From: Callipepla californica brunnescens
Taxonomy: Eukaryota; Chordata; Aves; Galliformes; Odontophoridae
Direction of reading: 5' to 3'
DNA: 64,000 bases
NCBI GenBank assembly: GCA_023055505.1
Contig: JALIRH010000004.1
Span: 22,005,368 to 22,069,367, forward strand
Shown here: positions 49,401-61,300 of the stretch, in pieces
How the letters are laid out: every line of letters begins with the position of its first letter
Position numbering within the stretch: the first letter of the stretch is position 1
Program-made: the position numbers and the translations under genes
Notes under the pieces: model-generated
Told to the model about the DNA's origin: nothing
The model's input: only the letters and a program-made list of their open reading frames with translations
Databases searched by the model: none

Positions 49401-52400
49401 AATTGCAGCCTTCCACCAATGTAGTCACCATCTGGTAACTCAAGGGACACATGGAGCCAAATTATCTTAATTAACATGTTACAACAGTATTTAAAAAAAC
49501 TCTATGCTTATTAACACTCAGCTGTGATTAGTCAACCATGAAGGAAGCCTGCTAATGCCACATTAATTATGGGTCTTGTCTTCCTTTCCATTATAAATAT
49601 GATTATATTTTTCCAGTGGCTTCTCTCTCTCCTAAAAAGAGCACCATTGGCATCAAATCTTGATCTTAAATGCAGATTCTATTTACAGTCTAGCAGAGTC
49701 AAAATGTTTAGGCTATATGAAGCTTCTACTGGTGCTTCCAGAGTGCTACAGACTGTCACGATACAAAATGCAGCTTTCTCTGTCTGCCCCTTTCCCAGCT
49801 CTACCTCATTTACACAAATCCCTCAGTAAAATTCAAGCAGATGAATTATTTTCTGTCTTTTAAATTCCTTTCCCCCTCCAAAACAGGGGCACAAACTTCA
49901 CTGCACGCTAGGCCAGATAAAACAGGACAAAATCCAGGGCTAAAAGAAGAACCAGTTGGCAACAATTTGCAGCTGGGGTGCAGCACAGCACAGTGGCTCT
50001 GAACAGTCAGCCTAACAAAGAAATCCGCACTCCCAGTGGCACAAAGGAGATTTCCAAGTGACGTGCACTTCTTTTTTTCAAGCTTTCCAAGGCCACTTCT
50101 GGCCTCACTGTGCCTTCTTCCAGCCACCCTGTAATTACTGCCACATGTTAGGAGAAGGAAATTAAGGAAGTGTTGTAACAACCGTATACGATCCGGAGAA
50201 TCCAGGATTCTGCTCTTGAAATCCCAACCCTCACAATTGCATGAGCAACACCCTGCCTGGTTTAATTTTCTTTCCTCTCTTTCAAAAATTTGATTAAGGG
50301 GGAGTCCCTAAGAAAGCTGTATAGGCTTTAGTCTGAAGCACTCACTAAGAAACATGAAGAGTACAAAAGCGTTCACCACACTGGGCAGGGGCAGTTAACT
50401 CACCAGGGGTCTCCTTTCCTCACACTGGCAGCTCACTTGATTCTAAACCTTGTTTCACGTTGCAACAAGGAAAACATTATTTAAAAGGATAAAACAATTG
50501 TCAAAATAATTTTATATCCTTTCAAGAAAGGAACCAGCAGTAACGGCACCTACTGCATAGAGGTGATTTAGTAGAAAAGGCATTAGCATGGTACATGGAA
50601 GTCACGTAACATCCACTATCCTCAATTACTGGGGCTAATTTTAACTCCAACTTAGATCTTCCCACAGCCTTGCATTCTCACCTTGTCCCCGCTCATTTCT
50701 TTCCAGAAATGTACAAACCTAAAAATTGCTCATAATTCAGAAATAATCTGCACATTTACCCCGCTGTTTCCTTGGCAGTTCCTAGGTGAGTTTTCCATTT
50801 GCGTACAGCAATAACCCAATGGTGTCTTCTTAGGATAAATGCCTGACAAACACTATGGGCTCTGGTTTCAGAAAAAGCACATACCTCTTCAGCAAAACCA
50901 ATGAAAGATGATAACCTAGAAAAGAACATAACTATCACATGTCCATGCTGATTTTGAGCACTAGATTCCAAGAGAGAGAACTGATTCTACGGAGAGAACT
51001 GACTTGTGCTGACTGAAGAAAATAAATCCCATTATTGACACTAGGAGGGCAGTTCTTTGAGGGGAATGCATCTTAACAATACAGCAGAGCAAAGCCCATC
51101 TCTACCAGCAAGTGACTAAAGACCTGCAATTTAGCCTTAGGAGGCACTCTGGATGACATACGTCACAGGGTTGTAACACTAGCAGCTGTAGGACGCCATT
51201 GCTCTCACCACAGGGTGGAATTCAGGCAGTTGCTGCTAACCCACAATACACAGCACTGGGCTCTACCTCACCCAGGCCTTCCTTCTAACCCCAGTTCAGC
51301 CACAACTCATTCTATGTCTTGGCATTAACCAAGGTGGTCCTTCCCAGAGAGAGGGAGGAAACCCAGAATTTTAGAGTTTAGAAAGAAGCTCTGTCTTCCC
51401 ATGCTTGCATGAGAAGATACATCCCTATGCTAGCCAAGTTGCTTAAAAGCTGTGCCCTGGTAGGCTTCCTTTGTTCACTAATCAGCCTTTTGCAGCAGAT
51501 TCATTTTTCATCCTTTCAGCAGCAGCAGCTGTTGCCTCTGACTAAGCTTATCCAGAAAGTACTAATATGGAAGTTTGGCCAAAGCAGATCTAGTAATGGC
51601 ATGCACACAGGAGACTGCTTTGTGCTATGTGTTGTTCTACTTCAATCTGTGTGGAAACCTAACAGGAAAGCCTAAAGCCCTAGGAGGCTGAATTTGCTCA
51701 AGTTGCTCTCTGCATTAGGTCTAGCTTTGCTATGGTGTGGTGGGTAAGGAGAGCAATTGTGAAACTTCAAGGTGATACATCAAGGAACACTGGAGAATAC
51801 TTTTTCATCTTGCCAAGCCATTTTTCTTTTGACTTTTGGCTCTGCTCAGGACCATTGAACAAATCAGAATCTAATATCTGGGTAGATCTGTTTATCCTTT
51901 AGGAATGACTCATCTCTGCCAGGGGACTTGTCAGAACAGGCACTCAAATCATTTACCACTGGCTGGATAGAACTGTAAAGAGTTATTAGTCCTGTCTCAC
52001 TGGAAAGCCTCTCAAGCACACTTCATATTTTCACTCTAGATGTGGTTAGGTTAGCTGTAAATATTAGGTCATATTTTCTACAGACTTTACAGGAGCTCAA
52101 TATCGCAAGCAACTTCTCTGCAAAGTCTGTCAGGAAAGAAAAATAGCCCCACTGGGACACTCCCCAGGTCATTCCATTCAAAGCTGGAGGCACCTCACAC
52201 TACAGAGTAACTTCAGTACTAAATGCGGCAAACCTAGCTTCCCCAAAGACCCCACTGTCCTAGAGCCTCCCAGTTATACTGCAAGTTGAACCATTCTTAC
52301 CTTGATTTCCTTACACTATTTAGCCGAAACTCAAACTGGACTACATTATAATTCAAAAAGCTTAAAGACCAAATGAAGATGAAGAAACGAGCTTCAAAGT

Positions 52401-53485
52401 AAAGGAAGAATTTTCTTCTCCTGATAAGAGCTAGATATGACACACCTTTCTAAATTGACCAATATTTTAACAGTGTTGGGCAACCTAAGTACTCACCAGG
52501 TGATAGCAGGAAAGGCGGCATCAATCCTTGTATAACCTGCTCTGAAACTTAGCAGCAACTTGGTATCTGGGCTGCTCCATACACTAACAAGGCAAGTAAC
52601 TGGAGAATACTTGGAAAGAAGGAAAATAACTCAATGAAGCTATTGGTAGGTTTCATGATTTACGTGTGACTAGCTAAAGGCACCAAGGTCTGGTGGGATA
52701 CTGCTGGTGCTTTGATTCACAAGTCACAGGAGCCACCATCAGCTCTCACAGAGCATGCCAAGTCCCACACATTCCACCCACTCAGATTTTGCTTGAGATA
52801 AACAGGCATATCAAAAAGTAAACAGCAGCTTAGTAGAACACTTACAAATATAGCATATAAAAGAATTCCAATTTCCAGTTCTCTCTTGAGAAGACTGTTT
52901 TATTATACAGACATAATAGCTTCAAAGTGTTTGTTTTATAGTTTCATTTTGCCACTACCTATCAACAGCTTCAAGCAACTCAGAGAATATGAATTTGTAA
53001 ATTGCCTAACAAAAAGTATTAGGAAATTGGCAAAAACATACCTCAGAGCAAACTCAAAATCTTCCTTTCTGTTTTTCTCACTCCTCATTCCAAACTCACA
53101 AATGGTAAACAAACCTAAGCTGAAAAAAGCTAGGCTTGGAAAAAAGGTTCAAAAAACAAGGTTCTTTCACAGTCGGCAACAAGTGTTCAGAGAAGGTGTG
53201 TAAGAGGAATTCTCACCCTCTGAGATACTACTTGCCCTTAGACACTTTCACTGCAGCCACTGGAACTGAAATACAGGCAAATCAAAATATCCAGCTGAAA
53301 AAGCAGATAGTAAGGCTAGAGTAGGGATTACCAAGATAGAAACCCCAGATATGACAAACATTCAAGAAGAGATGACATACCATTCTTTTTATTTGACTAA
53401 AAGAGATCATAGAGCACACAATCAAAATCCCATAGTCTAACTGAGGTGGGGAAGGAAAGCAACTCCTCTCGCAACACTTTTGTTT
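40424..53485. other. Probable SUSD6 intron, left part
   Basis: No exon is recognised. I searched the minus strand for the SUSD6 signal-peptide exon and did not find it. Human SUSD6 has very long 5' introns, so the exon may lie beyond 64000. Simple repeats include a T run at about 47278-47294 and a GAAA repeat at about 49374-49397. An AT-rich segment at about 49460-49610 with several TTAAT/TAATTA motifs may be a conserved non-coding element. Confidence 0.5.
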
Positions 53486-54622
53486 TCATAGATTCATAGA
53501 TACATTAGGTTGGAAAGGACCTACAAGATCATCTAGTCCAACCATCCTCACACCACCATCCCTACCAACCAAGCTACTAAATCAAATCCCTCAGCACCTC
53601 ATCTAAACGCTTCTTGAACAGCACTAGGGACTGTGCCTCAACCACCTCCCTAGGCAGGCCATTCCAGTGCTGGACCACTCTCTCAGAGAAAAAATTTTTC
53701 CTCAAGTCTAATCTAAATCTTCCCCGGCACAACTTGTGGCCATTCCCTCTTGTCCTGTCATTAGTTACCTGGGAGAAGAGGCTGACCCCCTCCTTACCAC
53801 AGCCTCCCTTCAGGAAGTGGTAGAGTACAATGAGGTCTCCTCTAAGCCTCCTTTTCCCCAAACTAAACAATCCCAGCTCCCTCAGCCGCTCCTCGTAAGA
53901 CTTGTGCTCCAGACCCCTCACCAGTTTGGTTGCCCTTCTCTGAACACGCTCCAGGGCCTCGATGTCTCTCTTGTAGTGAGGGCCCCAAAACTGAACAGAG
54001 TACTCGAGGTGCGGCCGAACCAGAGCTGAGTACAGGGGGATGATCACCTCCCTGCTCCTGCTGGCCACACTATTCCTAATACAGGCCAGGATGCCATTGG
54101 CCTTCTTGGCCACCTGGGCACACTGCCGGCTCATATTGAGCCGAGCATCAACCAACACCCCCAGGTCCTTTTCCTCTATACACTCCTCAAGCCATTCTGC
54201 CCCAAGCCTATAGCATTGCATGGGGTTATTGTGGCCAAAGTGCAGGACCCGGCACTTGGCCTTATTGAACCTCATCCCACTGACCTCAGCCCAACTGTCC
54301 AGCCTATCCAGATCCCGCTGAAGGGCCTCCCTACCCTCAGGCAGATTGACACATCCTCCCAACTTGGTGTCATCCGCAAACTTACTGAGGGTACACTCAA
54401 TCCCCTCATCCAGGTCATCAATAAAGATATTAAACAAGACGGGCCCCAATACCGACCCTTGGGGGACACCACTCGTGACAGGACGCCAGCTGGACTTGAC
54501 TCCATTAACCACTACCCGCTGGGCACGGCCCTCTAGCCAATTCTCAACCCAGAGAAGAGTGAACCTGTCCACACCACGGGCTGCCAGCTTCTGCAGGAGA
54601 ATACTGTGGGAGACTTCTTTCC
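53486..54622 (-). mobile_element. CR1 LINE, 5'-truncated, long RT frame
   Basis: An antisense CR1 insertion. The 3' terminus is at about 53486 (ATAGATTCATAGATA on +, near the CR1 octamer end). The 5' break is near 54622. Within it a minus-strand frame stays open for 349 codons (54626-53577) and encodes the C-terminal part of ORF2. It contains [20 protein letters not shown] and the reverse transcriptase catalytic FADDTKLGG, followed by the thumb region and the conserved end [13 protein letters not shown] and WNGLPREVV. The lack of stops suggests a fairly recent insertion. It has no promoter, ORF1 or endonuclease, so it cannot move by itself. Confidence 0.95.
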
Positions 54623-57600
54623 TCACTTACATTGGAAGGCAGGAAGTGTGACAGATGCGCAAAGAGGCCTGGAGACCAGAACTCCAGTTCCTGCCTGGTG
54701 CCACAAAGTCAGCCATAATACATGCCATGGCTGTAGCAACAGCGCCTCTTCACAGTACAAGCTGAAAGTCTGAAGAGGGAAACGCTACAGCTTAGTGGCT
54801 GGAACTAAAGCCAAGGCATAGCAGCACAGACCTAGGCACAAATTCCTCTGCTTGGTAACCAAAGTTCTTGCCTCTTTGCCTTGACTTTACTTTTCACAGA
54901 GCCTTTCTGTCCACCTTTGAGAATAAAGAACTTTCAGTAGTCTACAGAGCCCTATACACTGATTTGAGGGTTCTCGTCAATGAAATTAATTACACTGGTG
55001 ACCAAGATCTACAGATTCATTTGACTGTTGTAACCTTTGTGCCTTTTTCCTTATGAAGAAAGCCAAGCCAGATGCAGAATTTCACAGTTCAGTAGTTCTT
55101 CCACACAGGTCTCTCTGGCCAAGAATTTACTTTAAGCCTTTACTGCAGTAAAGGAAACCAGCACATGGCTAGGGACTCATATGCCTCATTACCGTCTTGC
55201 AGTGTTACCGTCTGCTTTTAACTCAACAACATTCCCTCTTCTACTAGCTGGAGGATTTTTTTTTTGGTTGGCTGTTTTTGTTTTTTTTGTTTTTGTTTTT
55301 TTTGCTGTTTCTTGGAAGGGATTGGTGTTTTGTTTTTGTGTGCATTTTGATGTTAGTGGTGACATTTCATTGAGTTTCATTAAGTCATTTACTTTGAGGC
55401 ACTTGTTTGCTCAGCTCTCTCCAGTGGCTTCCCACATCTACATATTATCTATATAGCACCATCCATCATGTCAGAGCAGTTACTAGAACAGCAAGAGCAT
55501 TTCTCAGTACAGCATACACTTAAGACAACAGTGCTGGCAATAGTAACATTTGACTGAGTTTTCACTGCACAAAGTAGCCACATCCACACCTTCAGGTTAG
55601 CACTTCACTTGGAACACTCTTGACTTGGACAGGCCAAGTCTAAATGATACTATCACCATTTCAAGGGACTAGATCTTATTCACACAGGAGCCCAGGTTCT
55701 TCTGGACAACTCAGCTGATTTGCAAATGCTATTATAAAACCTTGTTTCTTAGAACACCATTAGAAACAAAACAACACAAAACTATTTTAATTCCTTGCTG
55801 TCCCATGCACTTTCCAGCTAACACCGACAGCATCAAGCTGGAGACATTTCAAGTCTCTCTTCAGCTTTTCACAGACTCACCACACTATCATTTCTCTTCA
55901 CTGTCATCTTCCATACATCAGAAAACTCCTGCTAAGCTACCCCACATCAGACAATTGTTTCTCCAGTTTCAACTGCCTACCTCCATAAAAACAGATAGTG
56001 TGGTTACATGGGTTTTTGGTGTGCTTTTAGTGCTGTTGCAGCTTTTTTTTTTCTTTAAAGTATCTACCTATGAAGACAGTTTTTATATATTCCAGTTTGG
56101 ATGATGCTGAGGTCAAAATATTAGTGGATACCAATAGCATGCAGTACATTACTACTTGCTACATTTTGTCCAAGTTGTCAATCCCAAACAGAAAAACATT
56201 TCAATTTTGGTTTCCAGAGGTGTAGAACCACCTTACTTCCACTGGAAGAGACAGAAAACTTCTGAACAAAAGCCTAATTGTATGCTATAAAATATTATAA
56301 CAATTCAATTCTTCAATATTTTAAGAACCAAGATGAAGTGGGAAGGACAGATTATTCTAAAAGACAATTATTAGGGTATAAAGTAAAAGTTTGGTGGCTT
56401 CTTATTAGCTTTTTTTTTTTTTTTTTGAGCCTTGTAATTCCTGAGAACATAGAAATCTTTTCCACTGCTCTGGTCAAAAGAGAAAATTTCACATCCATAG
56501 ACACTGCTCTAGCAGACAAAAGATTTCACAATCACCTTCTTCAGACTCATTTTGAATGGGAAACATTAAGTAAGAACAAAAAAGACAGTAGGACAAATTC
56601 AGTTAATAACTTAATTTTTTCACAAAACCACACAAGAACACAACAGTTTCAAAAAATTCTTTGCATACAAAAAGAGCTTTTAAAATGTTCCCTAGAGAAG
56701 GATTCAGCAGAGGAAATTGTTTCAGCATGCCTCAATGCCACCAGAAGTTCTGCACTGAACACAGATTGGGAATAATCCATGAGCATTTCCAAATTCTGCA
56801 GAGCTGGGGCTGGACCTTGGAAGCATGCCGAAAACATCCCAGGGAGACTTCTGATAAACACAGCAGGACTCAGATCTGCCTCCCACAATATGTGAATTTA
56901 TACGGTAGGGAGCAGTATCCAAATCCCAGTTCTTCATCAGCATCAGAGCTCCCATCTTACACTCCCTCAATCTTAAAAACAAACAACAAAAAAAAAACCC
57001 CACCCACCTCTGTTTCCCCCCCCCCCCCCCATAAGAGTGTTCATGCTAACAACCCACTTCCCATGCTAACTAATGCAACATGCCAACTGCCATTCATTTG
57101 TACTCCCTTGTCTCTTAAAGAACTGCTCTCCACAAATTCTCTGAGCCACAGTCTCTCCTCCCTGTTTAAACAGATGATTTACAAGTTGGTGCATTTTTTC
57201 TTTCTCCCTGAAGCAGATGATCAATTTTCTCCCTCTGTATTACAGTCTGGTAGAGTCTATAAACCAAGCTTTAGGACCAGGTAGAGCTTATTAGTAGACC
57301 AGTGACAGAAAATCCCAAGAAACAGTATATATAAGCACTTGTGTTCCTATACCACCTGTTCCTAAGATGTAGTGCCTCTATGATGTCTCTTCAGCTGTTG
57401 TAGAGATCTCAGTCTACCAGAACATCTGGTGAACATACCCAACATACAGTGCTTACAGGGTTCTTGGTAGTGGAACAAGAGCTTCTCGTGCAGCTTTGAG
57501 ATCCACTTAATTGTACGGTTCAACCTCTTGCCCCTTTGTGAAGTTTCTCACAGAAAGGAAATAGAAGACCCATGTAAAAGACTCTAAAAATAGCAGAAAC

Positions 57601-57890
57601 GCTGGTTCCCCAGAGACACACACTTGGGAACACTCCTAGCTGCAATGTGCAGATTCCTTGAGAACATTTACATAAGCAATACGGATATCTAACTTCTGAG
57701 ATCTAGTGGGAAATGCTACAGGAAAGGGGGTTATTTTGAAGCTGATAGATTAGTGTCTAGACAGTAAAACAAAACTCCACAGGAAAAACAAACAACTGGA
57801 GTCAATTTATTGAATGTTGTCAATCACCATTCTGCAACTCATCTCTTTCACACCAACAGAGAATTTCAGAGAATAGTATATGCATTTAAT
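54623..57890. other. Probable SUSD6 intron, middle part
   Basis: No exon is recognised. A T-rich low-complexity stretch with TTTTG units spans about 55256-55320, a T run lies at about 56410-56426, and a C run at about 57017-57030. Confidence 0.45.
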
Positions 57891-58393
57891 CAGGAATCAC
57901 AGAACTGCAGTGGTTGGAAGGGACCTCTAGAGATCATCTAGTTCTGCCCAAGCAGACTCCCTAGACCAAGTTGCACAGGTAGGCAACCAGGAGGGTCCTG
58001 AATATCTCCAGAGATGAAGACTCCACAACCTTTCTGGGCAGCCTGTTCCAGTGCTCCATAATATTTACTGTGAAGAAGTTCCCACACACATTTGTGAGGA
58101 ACTTGCTATGCTTGTCTGAGGCCATTTCCCCTCATCCTATTGCCATGCACTGCTGAAAAGAGTCTGGCCTTGTCCCTTTGCCTCCCGCTCCTTAGATATT
58201 TATAGACATGGATCAGATCCCCTCTGAGCCTTCCTTTCCCAAGGCTGAACAGACCCAAACATTCTCAGCCTTTCCTCATAATAAAGGTGTTACAGGGCCT
58301 TTATCATCTTTGTGGCCCTCCACTGGACTCTTTCCGGGAGTTCCCCATCTTTTTTGTACTGGGGAGCCCAGAACTGGACACAGTACAGCGGGA
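57891..58393 (-). mobile_element. CR1 LINE 3' fragment (antisense), older copy
   Basis: An antisense CR1 copy. Its end phrase near 57893 (GGAATCACAGAACTGCAGTG, then GGTTGGAAGGGACC) is the reversed CR1 3' region. It extends through phrases such as GGGCAGCCTGTTCCAGTG and CAGATCCCCTCTGAGCC and breaks off at about 58393. It has many stops and differs clearly from the copy at 53.5-54.6 kb, so it belongs to another, older CR1 subfamily. Confidence 0.9.
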
Positions 58394-61300
58394 AGAGTAA
58401 GTGCTACGGAGGCCATAATGTAAACAGAAAAGAGGGACCTCCAAAACCAGACTTCATCACTTCGGTCAAATGCGCCATGAATACATGATATCTTTAACAC
58501 ACATATCTATAGACCAACAGTAAATTTTAGAAAACCATTCCATTACTAAAGGCAGACATTATTACACAGTCTTCTTGGTTTTGTTCATCTGTTTCCTGCC
58601 TTCTCTATAATGGGATTTGAAGTCTTTTGGGGAGAGGTTTGGGAAATAGTGACAGAAAACCCACTAGTAAGGCAAAAGGCACTGCAGAGTCAAGACTAGC
58701 AGGCAGCATAGAGCTCTACAGACAAGAGGAGTACAGCAATTCCTCAGCTCTTTCTTTCAGACTTCTAGTCATCTTATTTTTTTCCAGTCTCCTCCACTCC
58801 AGTACAGTTTGCCAGCTACATTCTGGCCATTAAAACTGAGAACGCAGGACAAAAATCTAAGGAGACAGCTTAGATTCAATGGAAAGCAGTCTGAGTTCAG
58901 GAAAGCAGGCAGAAATGTTAAAGGCGTCTATTTTTCAATTGGATTTTTTCTCATAATTATAATTCATGTCTTTCACCAGGATAGCAATGAACTACTGAAC
59001 AGCCCAATCTAAACTCAGTTCCCTCTGTGCCCACTCGTCTCAAGTCACCGTTCACTGGTTAGAGTGTTCAGCTGGAGTTAGACAACACATCCTCAGGCTA
59101 ACATCACATTCCAGCTGTGCAAACATGGAAGAGCCTTTTAAAACCTCACAAGAGCATCTTACATTTGAGACCAAGTACAAGAGGCCTTTTTCCAAAAGGA
59201 TTTCAAAGTTACTGTTGCTAAAATACAAGTTGAAGGCCTAGCACTGCCAAGAAATGGACCCACTGACAAACCTTAAAATAGTTCTCAGCTCTTAAAATGA
59301 TGCTGCAATTGTGTAAAAGACCATTTTGCAGCTGAACACATCATTATTACGTGCCAACTTCTACCAGAAGTAAAGGTGATTTTTCAAGTAGAGGCAGGAT
59401 TTAATGTCTGGAAAAATCATGGGAACACATACAACATCCTCCAGAAGCAACTCAGTCTCAGCTATTACCATAAAAGATAGGAAACATCTGTCTCATCTCA
59501 GATAAACACAGATCTTAAATCATAACTTCATCTCCTGTCTATGGTGCTCTGACACCTGGCCCGTAAGAGGTTAAGGTAAAGAGGGGAACAGTTCCTGCTC
59601 TTCCACATAACTGATATAGAAAGCAGAATGTGGTTTAATCAAATGAGCTCCTTCCTTTTCTTCCCCTTTTCCCCAACACATCTCTTAGATTAAAACACTT
59701 CTTATTCTTCTCAGAAAGACAGTCCATATTTAAGCTATTGCCAGAATTGGAAGAAAAACAAACCCATCTGTTCCTCAAAAAACAAACCCATTGTTCTTCC
59801 CCACCCTCTTTTTCTTGATATCATGCCTGAGGATGTAGCGTATGAAGGCCTCCCAAGCACTAAGAAAGGTCACCTAGATTATGTCAGTGGACTTTTATTT
59901 TCTCTCCACACAGAAAGGGAAAATTCTTACCATTAATGAAGTGGGTGGAAGCGTATGTCTCATGTTAAACACCATGATCTACTTTTGTATCTTTGCCCTC
60001 TCAACATCAGAAAATAAAATCATAAATGCAAATCACCACAACCTAGTTACAGCACATCAAAGCTGTCACTGTCACTCTCATTTGTGGGGTGGAAGAGAGA
60101 AACAGACAGTTGACATTTACTCTTTAGCTCATTGTGTAAACAGAAACCAAGCTGCAGTATCTGCTCTGCTGCAGAAAAGCAGTGACTGCACACTTCCCTG
60201 CAAAAGCTACACTGCCAGGCCTAATGTCCATTCTGAAGCAACACCACAAGGAAGACTGAGCAACCCAACTGCCATGCTTTCTCTCAATACCTGTGATTTT
60301 TAAAGTATCCTTCCCTGTTCCTATTAAACCTTTCATCATCAAAGAAAGTCACCTATAAGACACATTAGAATGGTGGGGGTGGGTCATGATCATACATCTT
60401 ATTTCACGGCACACACCACTGACACAGTTAAAGAAACTGCTTGCACTGGAAAGCAAAAACACTTTTAAAGCCTGACGTTAACATAATTAAAGGAGTTTGA
60501 AAATAAGAAGCTATTATCATGTGGCCAGTGCAACTATGCGTCCTATTATTATGCATTCTGAAGACCACAGTTTGGAAATGTCTAATCTCAGTCTCGCATA
60601 GTTACTGGCAATGGATTTCTAGACCAGACTCTGCAAAAAGCTCTCAGAAACGCAGTTTTCCACAGTGCACTGTTCTGATGGAAGCCATGTGACCACAGCT
60701 GCAAAATTAGTACATATTAAGGGAACTGGCACTCTACAACAAAAAGGATTAAGCAAATTTCATTAACAAGGTTCCTGATGATGAGCATGAAGCAACTGCA
60801 AGCTAGCATACTGAAGTTCATGCCAAGAAGTAATATTAAAGTGGCAAATACCTGCACAGACTATTGTACTGCAGTCAAGGAGACTCCAAGAGCCGTAGCA
60901 GCCTAGAGACAGGGTGTTTTTACAATTTTTACAAGAGTTGCACATAAGATAACAAACATCTGCAGTGGTTTCAGTCACAAGACATCCTTGTTCAGTTAGT
61001 ACCCAGTGAGAATGACGAAAGTAAGTCATGTTGCTCTCAAAATCCTTTCTGAGACTTGGCAAACAGGTGATCAGGAAGAAAAAAAATAATCAAGGAAATG
61101 GTCTTGCCATTACGCAGCATGTTATATTTCAATAAACCACGCTCCTTTAGCTGGAAATTAATGATGAGAACTGAAGCTAAATTTCTCTGAAGGTTATCTG
61201 ACTAGTAAAGTACACTGAGGTAGTGTGGAAGAAGGCACAAACCCAATCCATAAAAAACTCACTGTGGCAGTGGCCCATTCTTTGAGCTGTTTCAAAAAGG

